Below are positions 8,727 through 15,979 of a stretch of DNA of 33,603 bases, piece after piece (within the stretch, counting starts at the first letter, position 1; each line of letters starts with the position of its first letter). This stretch comes from a virus. A model generated the notes under the pieces. It ran no database searches, was not told the DNA's origin, and was given only the letters and a program-made list of their open reading frames with translations. The position numbers were made by a program, and so were the translations under genes. The DNA lies in IMG/VR virus record IMGVR_UViG_3300031140_000020, positions 1 through 33,603 of that record; one strand, given 5' to 3'.

Positions 8727-10531
8727 TGAACATAACGCAATTTAGAGGGAAGCACCCAGAGTACTCAGATCTTAGTGATTTTGAGGTTGCAGATAGTTTG
8801 CATACGAAACACTATGCAGATTTGCCTAGAGAAAAGTTTATGTCTGATTTTGGCGTAGAAGATAGTATGCCAATGGCAGACGTAGCATCGCAAGCCTTGA
8901 AGAACCTTGAGCCTAGTGGTAAGAAGGTTTTAGGTGATTTAGCTCAGGTCTTCATGCACCCAATAGACACAGCTAGTTCATTATTGGACTTGGGTAAGGG
9001 TATTATACAGTTAGCTGTTCCCGGAGAGCAGGGTGACGAAGAAACTGCAAGAGCTGTGGGGCGTATGATGCAAAAGCGTTACGGCACGATTAATAATATA
9101 AAAAAGACTGCGGCTACTGATCCTGTAGGATTTATGAGTGACTTTTCGGCTTTCCTTACTGGCGGTGGGACTGCTATAGCAAAGGTTGGGCAGATTGGCG
9201 GCAAGCTAGGCAAGACTTACGGCAAGCTCCCGCAGATGGTGCGTGAAGGAATACGTGATACTCCAGTTCACGATAAGGGAACATTAGCTAAACGTGGGCA
9301 GATGGGAAACCAAGTGTCTAGGGGAGGTGTGGCTTCTCCTGACTTACCGAGCAAACCTAACTGGATGGAGCAGTCTGGTGATTGGCTGGCTAAAGCTGGT
9401 AGTAATATTGACCCGTTGCGACAAACAGGTAGACTGGCTGCTTCTGGAGTAAACAAGGGGGGCAAACTTGTATCCGCCTTTCAAGGTAAATTAACCGGAA
9501 CTGGTACAGATGTGATGCGCCAAAGTTATTCCGCTGGGACACGTAACAGTAAGGCGTGGAAGACTGGTTTTGCAAATGTTGAAGATGCTGATGTATTAGT
9601 TAAAGAGGCACGCGCGAACATTAAAGACTTGTCGGTAACTGCTCAGAAGAGGTATATCAAAGATATTGATAAGATGATTAAATCTGCGCCTCCTACTCAA
9701 TGGGAGCCAATTATAAAAAAGGTGAAGGAGCTAAGGAAATCCACTTTTGATGCGGTCACGGGAGATCACAGCACCATTAGGAACCCAGCAGAGATGCAAA
9801 AAGTTACCGAGCTTTTGAGTGTTATAGATGATGTATTAAAAGACCCACGTATGCACAATGCCGGAGGATTTGACTTCTTGAAGAAAGAGTTGCAGAAGAT
9901 CCAAATTAATCCAGCAACTATGCCGACTGCCAATAGGATTAGAACGGGAACGGCGCAAGCAGTTAAGGCTGAGATTGTGAGAGTGTATGAGAAGTATGAC
10001 ACGATGATGGATGGGTACTCTAATTTTAAATCACTCGATAGTGAGCTAGCTCATGCCTTTGGCAAAGAAAAGCACGTAGCTATGGATGTGACCCTGAAAA
10101 AGCTACAAGCGGCTATGCGGAATCAAGTCAATACTAGCATGGGCAACAAGAGAAAACTATTAAAGGAAATAGATCCTACTGAGGCATTAGCGGATAAGAT
10201 TGCTGGTCAAGCTTCAAGTCCAATTATGCCACGTGGTATGGCTGGTCAGATTGGGCCTGCTAGTGTGTTAGGTGCTGGAGCTACATTAGGTCTACCTGCT
10301 GCTATTGGATTATTTGCCGGAGAAAGTCCTAACTTAATGGGCAGGATGAATTTTCACGCAGGACAAGCTTCTATACCGTTTATGGAGGCTGGAAAAGCAC
10401 TTGGGCCTAAAGGTGGTAGAGCAACAGCTCAAGGTTTGCTACAAGCTGGTAGGATAGAAAAGACAGATCGTAAGGCTGATGCAGAAATGACATTAAAGAA
10501 AAAAGCTCCTAAAAAGAAGAAAAGGAAATAA
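8726..10531 (+). CDS. Large internal virion / ejection protein
   Basis: 601 aa. The N-terminus ITQFRGKHPEYSDLSDFEVADSLHTKHYAD matches, from memory, a short helical domain at the start of many phage internal virion proteins. The body is helical and lysine-rich; residues about 510-535 are a hydrophobic glycine/alanine stretch (PASVLGAGATLGLPAAIGLF) that could span a membrane; the last 30 residues are very basic (KKKAPKKKKRK). TAATG overlap with the previous gene. The likely role is forming the trans-envelope channel or delivering DNA, with the transglycosylase made by the next gene. Confidence 0.6.
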   Translation: MNITQFRGKHPEYSDLSDFEVADSLHTKHYADLPREKFMSDFGVEDSMPMADVASQALKNLEPSGKKVLGDLAQVFMHPIDTASSLLDLGKGIIQLAVPGEQGDEETARAVGRMMQKRYGTINNIKKTAATDPVGFMSDFSAFLTGGGTAIAKVGQIGGKLGKTYGKLPQMVREGIRDTPVHDKGTLAKRGQMGNQVSRGGVASPDLPSKPNWMEQSGDWLAKAGSNIDPLRQTGRLAASGVNKGGKLVSAFQGKLTGTGTDVMRQSYSAGTRNSKAWKTGFANVEDADVLVKEARANIKDLSVTAQKRYIKDIDKMIKSAPPTQWEPIIKKVKELRKSTFDAVTGDHSTIRNPAEMQKVTELLSVIDDVLKDPRMHNAGGFDFLKKELQKIQINPATMPTANRIRTGTAQAVKAEIVRVYEKYDTMMDGYSNFKSLDSELAHAFGKEKHVAMDVTLKKLQAAMRNQVNTSMGNKRKLLKEIDPTEALADKIAGQASSPIMPRGMAGQIGPASVLGAGATLGLPAAIGLFAGESPNLMGRMNFHAGQASIPFMEAGKALGPKGGRATAQGLLQAGRIEKTDRKADAEMTLKKKAPKKKKRK

Positions 10532-11341
10532 ATGGATATGGATATGTCAGGTTTATTAGATGGGGCATCCAATTGGGTAGGTGAGAGGGCGAGTGGTCTG
10601 TTTGGGCAATCACCTCCACAACCACAGGCTGCGCCCAATGATTATCCTACAGATAGAGAGTCATATGACTTCTCTTATATAGAAGAGGGACTTGGGTTGC
10701 CAGAAGGCGTATTATATGCCTTGATGATGGCTGAGTCGGGTGGTGATGTAAGCGCTGTATCAACAGCAGGAGCGAATGGGCCTTTCCAATTAATGCCAAA
10801 AACGGCAAATAAACATGGGGCAAACCCATTTGATTTACATCAAGCCGCACTTGCCGCTGGGAACGAACTGAAGTGGCAGTTAAAATCTTGGGGAGGGGAC
10901 TTAGATAAAGCATTGGCTTCTTATAACTACGGGCATGGTAACGTAAGGAGGCATGGTGGTGACCTCGACAAAATATCGAGAGTCCAAATTGCGGAAAGTG
11001 GTAGGGCTGAAACAAAGGAACATAGGGATAGATTTAACAGGACTTACAACGCAAATCGGTCACAGCCACAGCCTCCGATGCAGACACAGACTAAGCAAAT
11101 AGCGCAGAAGCCAAACAACGAGACAGGATTTAACTATCAAGCTCCTGCCTTTGGAACTGAGCCAATGCCAGTACAGGCTAGGCAGGTAGCGGTGAAGCCG
11201 AAGAAGGTAGCAGTGAAGCCGAAGAAAATACCAATGAAAAAAAAGGCTACCAAGAAAGCCATCCCAGATATGATTTTACGAAAGAGTGCGCCACCCTCAA
11301 CGAATGCGCCAGCTTCAATGTTTGGTTTAAAGTTGAGTTAA
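10532..11341 (+). CDS. Lytic transglycosylase (SLT domain), virion-associated
   Basis: 269 aa. The SLT fold is visible at residues 50-150: catalytic Glu68 in LMMAESGG, then ANGPFQLMPKTA (83-92), and ALASYNYG (127-134), the three classic blocks. It would cut glycan strands of peptidoglycan, opening the wall during DNA entry. There is no signal peptide, consistent with delivery inside the virion. The C-terminal 80 residues are basic, with near-tandem VAVKPKK units and a KKKATKKA run. Start is directly after the previous stop with an AAGGAAAT site. Last gene of the run; the next terminator lies at 11478. Confidence 0.85.
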   Translation: MDMDMSGLLDGASNWVGERASGLFGQSPPQPQAAPNDYPTDRESYDFSYIEEGLGLPEGVLYALMMAESGGDVSAVSTAGANGPFQLMPKTANKHGANPFDLHQAALAAGNELKWQLKSWGGDLDKALASYNYGHGNVRRHGGDLDKISRVQIAESGRAETKEHRDRFNRTYNANRSQPQPPMQTQTKQIAQKPNNETGFNYQAPAFGTEPMPVQARQVAVKPKKVAVKPKKIPMKKKATKKAIPDMILRKSAPPSTNAPASMFGLKLS

Positions 11342-11357
11342 ACTTACAAAAAGCTAG

Positions 11358-11386
11358 TTGACATAGGTTTGTACTTCGTGTAGAGT
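11358..11386 (+). promoter_or_regulatory. Sigma-70 promoter
   Basis: TTGACA at 11358-11363 is a perfect -35, with a 17-bp spacer and TAGAGT at 11381-11386 (4 of 6 in the -10). It lies in the gap after the transglycosylase gene and points right. Transcription would begin near 11393 and first meet the terminator at 11478, so its main product may be a short RNA. Confidence 0.6.
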
Positions 11387-11389
11387 GTT

Positions 11390-11519
11390 TTGCAGATGAA
11401 AGAAACAGTGTTCATCTCAAGATTCACACCACGATACAAACGAACTTTAAGGTTTTAGTTTCTACTAAAGCTTACTAAGGGGCTTGGAATTTCGTGGTGG
11501 ATTCCCAAGCCCCTTTTTT
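11390..11519 (+). ncRNA. Candidate structured small RNA
   Basis: The stretch between the promoter at 11358 and the terminator at 11478 is about 130 nt and folds by eye into three hairpins: GATGAA/TTCATC (11395-11400 with 11411-11416), TTTAGT/ACTAAA (11454-11459 with 11464-11469, loop TTCT), and the terminator stem. CACCACGA at 11427-11434 is exactly complementary to TCGTGGTG at 11492-11499 in the terminator loop, so an 8-bp long-range pairing is possible. A 20-codon reading frame starts at 11396 but has no ribosome site. An independent small RNA or an attenuated leader are both possible. Confidence 0.45.
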
Positions 11520-11520
11520 A
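11478..11520 (+). terminator. Strong rho-independent terminator
   Basis: A perfect 10-bp stem, AGGGGCTTGG (11478-11487) with CCAAGCCCCT (11505-11514), is extended by AAT/ATT with one bulged C, and followed by seven T. It would end both the structural-gene transcript and the short RNA from the promoter at 11358. Its 10-nt loop carries the sequence complementary to 11427-11434. Confidence 0.9.
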
Positions 11521-11589
11521 TTTGTTTTCTCCCCCGTTTAAGTGTTTAGGTGCATACATCTGGCAACGGGTAAATTGTCAGGATTGACG

Positions 11590-11630
11590 AGGTTGTTGGA
11601 GGCAACCTGTTATGCGGGTGACCGTATAAC
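11590..11630 (+). promoter_or_regulatory. Structured 5' leader of recombination operon
   Basis: Two adjacent hairpins precede the first gene of the recombination module. The first is AGGTTG (11590-11595) with CAACCT (11603-11608), loop of 7. The second is GTTATGCGG (11609-11617) with CCGTATAAC (11622-11630), nine pairs including one G-U, capped by a GTGA tetraloop of GNRA type. A GNRA cap argues for an RNA-level role such as control of translation or stability. The rest of 11521-11664 shows no gene and no clear promoter. Confidence 0.4.
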
Positions 11631-11664
11631 GCACCACCCTCCCCACATTTAAAGGAGCTATAAA

Positions 11665-11808
11665 TTGACTATTACATTATCTGAGAGACAACTTAATGCA
11701 CTGGAAGTAGCAATGGATTATTATCTGGCTCAGGTGGTAGTCTTGGACAATATGGAAACAGTAAGATTGATCATCCATATTAAAAATTATTTACGGGATT
11801 GCAAATGA
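11665..11808 (+). CDS. Small protein, 47 aa, first gene of recombination operon
   Basis: TTG start at 11665 with a good AAAGGAGC site at 11651-11658. The product (MTITLSERQL... ending YLRDCK) looks helical and amphipathic, with no membrane span or metal motif. Its TGA overlaps the ATG of the exonuclease gene (ATGA at 11805-11808), so the two are probably translationally coupled, which would explain the weak ribosome site of the exonuclease. Function unknown; position suggests an accessory of recombination. Confidence 0.6.
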   Translation: MTITLSERQLNALEVAMDYYLAQVVVLDNMETVRLIIHIKNYLRDCK

Positions 11809-12782
11809 CTATTACAGCAGAACAAATTAAGTTTAGAAAAGGCAAGATAGGGGCCAGTAGTATGGCTCAGGCAGTTGGTTACGGTTACGGAGGTAAAACC
11901 CGTGCCGCTCTTTTTCATTCTATGAAAGGAAATACACAACCAGATCCAGAATCAATAGCAATGAGAGTTGGAAACTTTATGGAGGCCTTCATTCTTGATG
12001 AGTATAACCGCAGTACGGACAGGGGTGGAATCGAGTATCCTCAGACCCAAGTCCATAGTGACGAGCCACGTTTGATCTGCCATTGCGATGGCATTACTAC
12101 GAAAACTACAACTCCCCGCCTGATTGAAATTAAGAATGTTGGCCCCCATATGAAGGACGCGTGGAGAGATGGAGTACCAAAGTATGTACACATCCAAGCG
12201 TGTGGACAATCAATGCTTACAGAGATTGAAAGAGTTGATGTGGTAGCTTATTTTGGAGGCAGTGACTTAAAGGTTTATGAGTTGCAGTTTACTCCTCTAG
12301 ATCACGCCATGTTATATGATAACTTGAAGGACTTCCTTGCCTACCTCGATAAGGATGAAGAACCACCTCATGTGCAGGCAGACCTGCCTATGCTAGCTGC
12401 GTATTTTGGCTATAAAGATGAGGCGATTGAAGCTGATGACACGATCATAGCTGATGCAGTTTTGTTAGCTAAGTTGAAACGTGATTCAAAAGTGTGTACA
12501 ACGGATAAGCTAGCAACAGACGAGTTGGAATATAGGATTAAAGAGTATATGCAAGACAAGGCTTATCTTATTAACAAAGAAGGTGTTCCATTGTTCACAT
12601 GGAAACAGGGAAAGGAGAAGACGACAATAGATTGGGAGGCTGTAGCTAGGAAGCTCTGGATAACAGGACATACCAACAACTTTAATGACCCAGAGTGGTT
12701 AAGCGCTTGCCAATCAAATACAACTACAAAATCAGGATCACGATCTTTTCTATGTAAAATCAAAGGAGTAAATCATGGTTAA
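11805..12782 (+). CDS. YqaJ-type viral recombinase exonuclease
   Basis: Start at the ATG at 11805, which overlaps the previous stop; an in-frame TTG at 11799 is less likely. The PD-(D/E)xK core of lambda-exonuclease/YqaJ proteins is visible: GASSMAQAVG near residue 16, Glu60 in GNFMEAF, Asp95 in CHCDG, and Glu108-x-Lys110 in LIEIK. It would digest one strand of linear double-stranded DNA and supply 3' tails to the annealing protein encoded next. The pair with ERF and SSB is a standard phage single-strand annealing module. Length of 325 aa is normal for the family. Confidence 0.88.
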   Translation: MTITAEQIKFRKGKIGASSMAQAVGYGYGGKTRAALFHSMKGNTQPDPESIAMRVGNFMEAFILDEYNRSTDRGGIEYPQTQVHSDEPRLICHCDGITTKTTTPRLIEIKNVGPHMKDAWRDGVPKYVHIQACGQSMLTEIERVDVVAYFGGSDLKVYELQFTPLDHAMLYDNLKDFLAYLDKDEEPPHVQADLPMLAAYFGYKDEAIEADDTIIADAVLLAKLKRDSKVCTTDKLATDELEYRIKEYMQDKAYLINKEGVPLFTWKQGKEKTTIDWEAVARKLWITGHTNNFNDPEWLSACQSNTTTKSGSRSFLCKIKGVNHG

Positions 12783-13419
12783 TAAAAAGGCAGAAGAACC
12801 ACCAAAGACAATAACGTCTGAGCAAATGATTGTTGGAGCATTAAACGCAGTCATGCAGCAAGTAGCTTATGTGCAGAAGACAGGTAAGGTAAAGTTTGGA
12901 TCTACTAACTATACCTACGCTTCAGAGCAGGACATTCTAGCAGTAGCTAGACCTTACTTTGTAGCCGCTGGATTAATATTGACTCCAAATTGCACAGAAA
13001 TGAGAGAGTCGGGTCACAAAGTATTTGTCAAGGTAGAGTATACATTAGCTCATACGTCTGGAGCAGTATGGCCTCATCCACTATCTATGTGGGGCTGCGG
13101 GGAAGATAAGGGTGATAAAGCCTTGTATAAAGCTCTTACAGGGGCTAACAAGTATTTGTGGGCTAAGATGTTACAGTTAGCTACAGGTGACGATGCTGAA
13201 TCTGGTATACAGCCTGAGCAACATAAAAAAAGTAGTACTACGGATAGAGTAAAAGAATACTGCTTAAAAGAACATGGAGGAGCAGATGATTTTTCAAGGA
13301 AAGAACGACTGACATTACTCAATGGTTTAATGATAGCAGTCAACTGTGATCCGGTCGATAATCCCACCCAGATCACTACTCAACAATGGGATGCAATGGC
13401 AGCTAACCTGCCTTCATAG
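12775..13419 (+). CDS. erf: ERF-family single-strand annealing protein
   Basis: 214 aa, ATG overlapping the exonuclease end by 8 nt with AAAGGAG upstream. The ERF superfamily pattern is visible in residues 10-145: a helix ALNAVMQQV, the YTYASEQDILAVARPYFVAAGL block, a strand with HTSGAVW, and the conserved GDKALYKALTGANKYLWAKMLQLATGD region. The C-terminal 70 residues are variable and helical. It would anneal complementary strands produced by the YqaJ exonuclease and may feed recombination-dependent replication. Confidence 0.85.
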   Translation: MVNKKAEEPPKTITSEQMIVGALNAVMQQVAYVQKTGKVKFGSTNYTYASEQDILAVARPYFVAAGLILTPNCTEMRESGHKVFVKVEYTLAHTSGAVWPHPLSMWGCGEDKGDKALYKALTGANKYLWAKMLQLATGDDAESGIQPEQHKKSSTTDRVKEYCLKEHGGADDFSRKERLTLLNGLMIAVNCDPVDNPTQITTQQWDAMAANLPS

Positions 13420-13429
13420 GAGTAACAAA

Positions 13430-13786
13430 ATGAGTCAACAATGGCATGGCATAGGACGATTAACGCGAGAGTCAACATACGAAGATGCTGGGGAATCCGG
13501 CAAAAAGGTTGCGAAATTCGGACTCGCAATTAATGAGTACAAGGACAAGGTGAGCTTCTTTGATTGTAAAGCATGGGACAAACAAGGTGGTGAAGTAATC
13601 CACAAGTATACGAAGAAGGGTGATCGTGTCAGTTTGTACGGCATCATCTCCCAAGAGAGATGGGACGATAAAGAGGGTAATAAGCGTTCTAAACACGTGG
13701 TCATCGTAAAGTCGGTTGAATTGCTGGAGCCGAAACCAGTAGATGAGAGTGTACCTGTTGCTACAACGGCAGATATTCCTTTCTAA
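13430..13786 (+). CDS. ssb: Single-stranded DNA-binding protein
   Basis: The reading frame is open further upstream, but ATG 13430 has TAGGAGTAAC in front and gives the family N-terminus (MSQQWHGIGRLTRES). OB-fold features follow: KVAKFGLAINEY, VSFFDCKAWDKQGG, GDRVSLYGIISQERWDDKEGN, HVVIVKSVELL. The last residues are TADIPF, the acidic tip ending in P-F by which bacterial-type SSBs recruit partners. At 118 aa it is short but complete for a phage SSB. It closes the recombination operon before the terminator at 13834. Confidence 0.88.
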   Translation: MSQQWHGIGRLTRESTYEDAGESGKKVAKFGLAINEYKDKVSFFDCKAWDKQGGEVIHKYTKKGDRVSLYGIISQERWDDKEGNKRSKHVVIVKSVELLEPKPVDESVPVATTADIPF

Positions 13787-13833
13787 CGAATCGCTACAGG
13801 TATCGTAGCTTACCTCCTTGTAGATAACCTGCC

Positions 13834-13868
13834 GCTGGACAGGGTGATACCTTCCAGCATTTTATTTA
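13834..13868 (+). terminator. Rho-independent terminator after ssb
   Basis: GCTGGA (13834-13839), a bulged C, AGG, a GTGATA loop, then CCT and TCCAGC (13850-13858), followed by ATTTTATTT. The T-run is interrupted by A, so termination may be partial. No promoter was recognised between here and the gene at 13886, so read-through probably feeds the downstream genes. Confidence 0.6.
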
Positions 13869-13885
13869 AACTAAGGAGCAATATT

Positions 13886-14137
13886 ATGGGCAAGAAAGTT
13901 TGGATCGATGCAGACATAATGGGTAATAACAATAACAATGGTATTTGTTTTCAATTAGCTCAAAGCACTGAAATATATGGTGGGGTACAGGAGTGTCGTA
14001 TCTATACTGACTACCCTGAAAAGGGTGGCAAGTTAAAAAAGATTGTATCAGGTAAAGAACAGACTAACCTTCGGGAACAATCGTTTAATAATACGTTCAC
14101 CCCACGTGAAGCAAGTAACATATCGGGGTTGAAATGA
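13886..14137 (+). CDS. Hypothetical protein, 83 aa
   Basis: ATG 13886 follows CTAAGGAGCAAT, a strong ribosome site; the frame is open upstream across the terminator but that part is not coding. The product starts MGKKVWIDADIMG with a run of five Asn, then ICFQLAQSTEIYGG and C-x-IYTDYPEKGGKLKK. No family recognised. The last 4 bases overlap the next start (ATGA), placing it in a coupled gene chain. Confidence 0.55.
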   Translation: MGKKVWIDADIMGNNNNNGICFQLAQSTEIYGGVQECRIYTDYPEKGGKLKKIVSGKEQTNLREQSFNNTFTPREASNISGLK

Positions 14138-14418
14138 ATCCTCCATTAAGGCGTATGAAGGATAGTATGCGTGAACAACGTAAGCTGCTTATCCTTCTCA
14201 ATATCAGGCGTGATGGACTCAAGCAGTCATGGGATGCGGCTACCGACCTACGCCGTAGGAATGATATAGGGGCAGATGGTAAGGCGGTTAAGCTTAGAAT
14301 TAAAGACATAGAAAATTACTTAAAACTTTGTAACACAGCAATGATGAAGGGTAAGGCAGAGGACTACCCTAAGCTTGCTGAATTCCATTACTATAAAGAG
14401 AACTTGAGGGCTAAATAA
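14134..14418 (+). CDS. Hypothetical helical protein, 94 aa
   Basis: Starts in an ATGA overlap with the previous gene and ends in a one-base TAATG overlap with the next. The product is basic and helical (MREQRKLLILLNIRRDGL, VKLRIKDIENYLKLCNTAM), without membrane spans or known motifs. It could be nucleic-acid binding by charge, but this is only a guess. Confidence 0.5.
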   Translation: MNPPLRRMKDSMREQRKLLILLNIRRDGLKQSWDAATDLRRRNDIGADGKAVKLRIKDIENYLKLCNTAMMKGKAEDYPKLAEFHYYKENLRAK

Positions 14419-14639
14419 TGAGTAGAGCTAATTTATTTGATTTGGTTTTAATATCGGCACTGGCTGGACTAATATGGTGGGGATATTATACATACAAGCA
14501 TCCTTTGGCGGCGCTAGAGGTAGAAGTCCCCGCCATAGAGCTTAATTTGGAAAAGAGTATTTATTATAAAAGCTGGGATTTTAAACATTGTACTCCTACC
14601 AACACAGACTGTGGACGGTTAGATGAAAAAAGCAATTAA
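14418..14639 (+). CDS. Small single-span membrane protein, 73 aa
   Basis: Residues 6-25 (LFDLVLISALAGLIWWGYYT) form one membrane span, followed by an acidic segment and a C-terminal part with two Cys (CTPTNTDC) that might be oxidised outside the cytoplasm. TAATG overlap with the upstream gene; 17-nt overlap with the next. Function unknown. Confidence 0.5.
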   Translation: MSRANLFDLVLISALAGLIWWGYYTYKHPLAALEVEVPAIELNLEKSIYYKSWDFKHCTPTNTDCGRLDEKSN

Positions 14640-14922
14640 AGAGCAGCTACAATCTCTGACAAAGCTAGATATGATTTGCGTGGAATGGGTTGACGCAGAG
14701 AAGGATGAAGGGACTTGTTGGGTAGACTTAGATTCAGCAGTTCCTGATAAACAACAGTATGTAACAGCTAGAGCAATTGGTTTCTTTGTTGGTTTTAGTC
14801 CTACACTACTACGTATGACTTCTGATTACGACCCGTCTAACAATAAGATCTACGGCTTCAACGACATACAGACGGCTAACATTAAAACAATAGAGAAACT
14901 TTATGGAAAATCACGTATCTGA
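14623..14922 (+). CDS. Hypothetical protein, 99 aa
   Basis: ATG 14623 lies inside the end of the membrane-protein gene. The sequence has a strand CVEWVDAEKDEGTCWVDL, then VTARAIGFFVGFSPTLLRMTSDYD and a helix near the end. The SP-x-LLRMTSDYD-type segment is seen, from memory, in small phage proteins of unknown function from replication regions. No membrane span or catalytic motif. Confidence 0.5.
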   Translation: MKKAIKEQLQSLTKLDMICVEWVDAEKDEGTCWVDLDSAVPDKQQYVTARAIGFFVGFSPTLLRMTSDYDPSNNKIYGFNDIQTANIKTIEKLYGKSRI

Positions 14923-15130
14923 GGTTGTATTTTCGAGTATCACGTTAATTAGTATTTGGATGGTTACTCATCCTGAGACATTACGTGTCGGTATGTTCTT
15001 AGGATTAGTAATGCAAGCAGTATGGATATTATGGTGGTTGCATACTGGGCAAGAAGGGATTATACTTCTCGACCTTGGCATTCTTATTATTTACAGCAAG
15101 AGATTATGGAGGATTGGTCATGGAGTTTGA
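14903..15130 (+). CDS. Small membrane protein, about three spans
   Basis: ATG 14903 overlaps the previous gene by 20 nt. Hydrophobic stretches at about residues 8-22, 28-46 and 50-64 suggest two or three membrane helices with W-rich ends (AVWILWWLHTG). The spacing GxxLGLxxQxxWIxW recalls PnuC-like membrane proteins, but at 75 aa it is too short for a transporter. Function unknown. Confidence 0.45.
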   Translation: MENHVSEVVFSSITLISIWMVTHPETLRVGMFLGLVMQAVWILWWLHTGQEGIILLDLGILIIYSKRLWRIGHGV

Positions 15131-15293
15131 AACTACCAGATGTGCTTGGTGCGACAAGATGATGGAACCGCTACGAACACGCAAGAGTGGAATATGGCAA
15201 TGTTTTTATTGCTTTAATAAGTTAGTAATATGTGACGATGAAAAGAGCGCACAATATATTGAACCTAAAATCGAGGATGATAATGAGGAATGA
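15120..15293 (+). CDS. Small zinc-ribbon protein, 57 aa
   Basis: The ATG at 15120 has TGGAGGAT at 15107-15114, so it is preferred over the in-frame ATG at 15075. The product contains CAWC (Cys8, Cys11) and CFYC (Cys28, Cys31) plus Cys38, a standard four-Cys ribbon, with an acidic tail. It overlaps the preceding gene by 11 nt. Probably nucleic-acid or protein binding; function unknown. Confidence 0.6.
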   Translation: MEFETTRCAWCDKMMEPLRTRKSGIWQCFYCFNKLVICDDEKSAQYIEPKIEDDNEE

Positions 15294-15747
15294 AAAGTTT
15301 AACCAGATATTGAGTGAGATGCAATCAATGCACGACAAGAAGAACACCGACTATGCAAGCGTAGAAGACCCATTGAAGAATCTTAAAGGCTGCACTCGCT
15401 TGGGGCTAGATCCTATCATCGGTACTGTGATTCGTATGCAGGATAAGGTTGAGCGGATAGAAAACTTCATGCGTAATGGAGAGTTGGTTAATGAGAGCGT
15501 AAGGGACTCTTTTTTAGACTTAGCAATTTATTCTACTTTAGCAATCGTTATACTGGAGGAAATGCAAAATGGAAAACGTAAATCAGGAGATAGTCAGGCA
15601 ACTAGAGATGCTGAACACTGGGATGAGGTTGATATACAACCATATGAAGGACAAAGACGCAGTCAAACCACCACCAGCCGTGAGGCAGCAGAAGCATTAC
15701 ACGAGCCAAAATCTGGAGACAGCCCGGTTCATACTAGCCACTATTAA
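15283..15747 (+). CDS. Nucleotide-modification-associated (Nmad1/DUF1599-type) protein
   Basis: The ATG at 15283, 5 nt after GAGGA (15273-15277), is the best start. Residues 1-94 show the Nmad1/DUF1599 pattern: KFNQILSEMQSMHDKKNTDYAS, then GTVIRMQDKVERIENFM, then ESVRDSFLDLAIYSTLAIVIL. The fold is all-helical and, in comparative genomics, linked to modified DNA bases or nucleotide pools. Residues 96-154 are charged, disordered and low-complexity; that part is overlapped by the next gene for 179 nt. The tail was probably created by read-through into the next gene rather than selected as a domain. Confidence 0.65.
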   Translation: MRNEKFNQILSEMQSMHDKKNTDYASVEDPLKNLKGCTRLGLDPIIGTVIRMQDKVERIENFMRNGELVNESVRDSFLDLAIYSTLAIVILEEMQNGKRKSGDSQATRDAEHWDEVDIQPYEGQRRSQTTTSREAAEALHEPKSGDSPVHTSHY

Positions 15748-15979
15748 ACGTAGTGTTACGATTAAAGATCCCAACATAGCAAGCTGGGCTAATGATGTTA
15801 GGTTGATGGAGACAATAGATAAGCGTAGTGATGCTCAAATACGTGATGCTATTACCCGCTTCTCACATGATCCTTTCTGGGCTGTTACCTGTCGCTCTCC
15901 TATTAGTTTAAGGAAGAATTTTGATAGGTCACAAGTCCTAGAGAAGTCTAAGGGTGAAGATCCTAACCAATACCGATGA
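15569..15979 (+). CDS. Replication protein, helicase-loader-like
   Basis: ATG 15569 has a good GGAGGAAATGCAA site. The C-terminal half (residues 68-120) shows the pattern DPNIASWANDVRLMETIDKRS, then a helix and DPFWAVTCRSPISLRKNF. From memory this W-A-x-D-(I/V)-R-L-M ... FW ... SPxxLRxxF block is typical of primosomal/helicase-loader C-terminal domains (DnaT/DnaD type and phage O-like proteins). The N-terminal 60 residues are charged and disordered. It overlaps the Nmad1-like gene by 179 nt in another frame and the helicase start by ATGA, which supports a loader acting on that helicase. Confidence 0.6.
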   Translation: MENVNQEIVRQLEMLNTGMRLIYNHMKDKDAVKPPPAVRQQKHYTSQNLETARFILATIKRSVTIKDPNIASWANDVRLMETIDKRSDAQIRDAITRFSHDPFWAVTCRSPISLRKNFDRSQVLEKSKGEDPNQYR

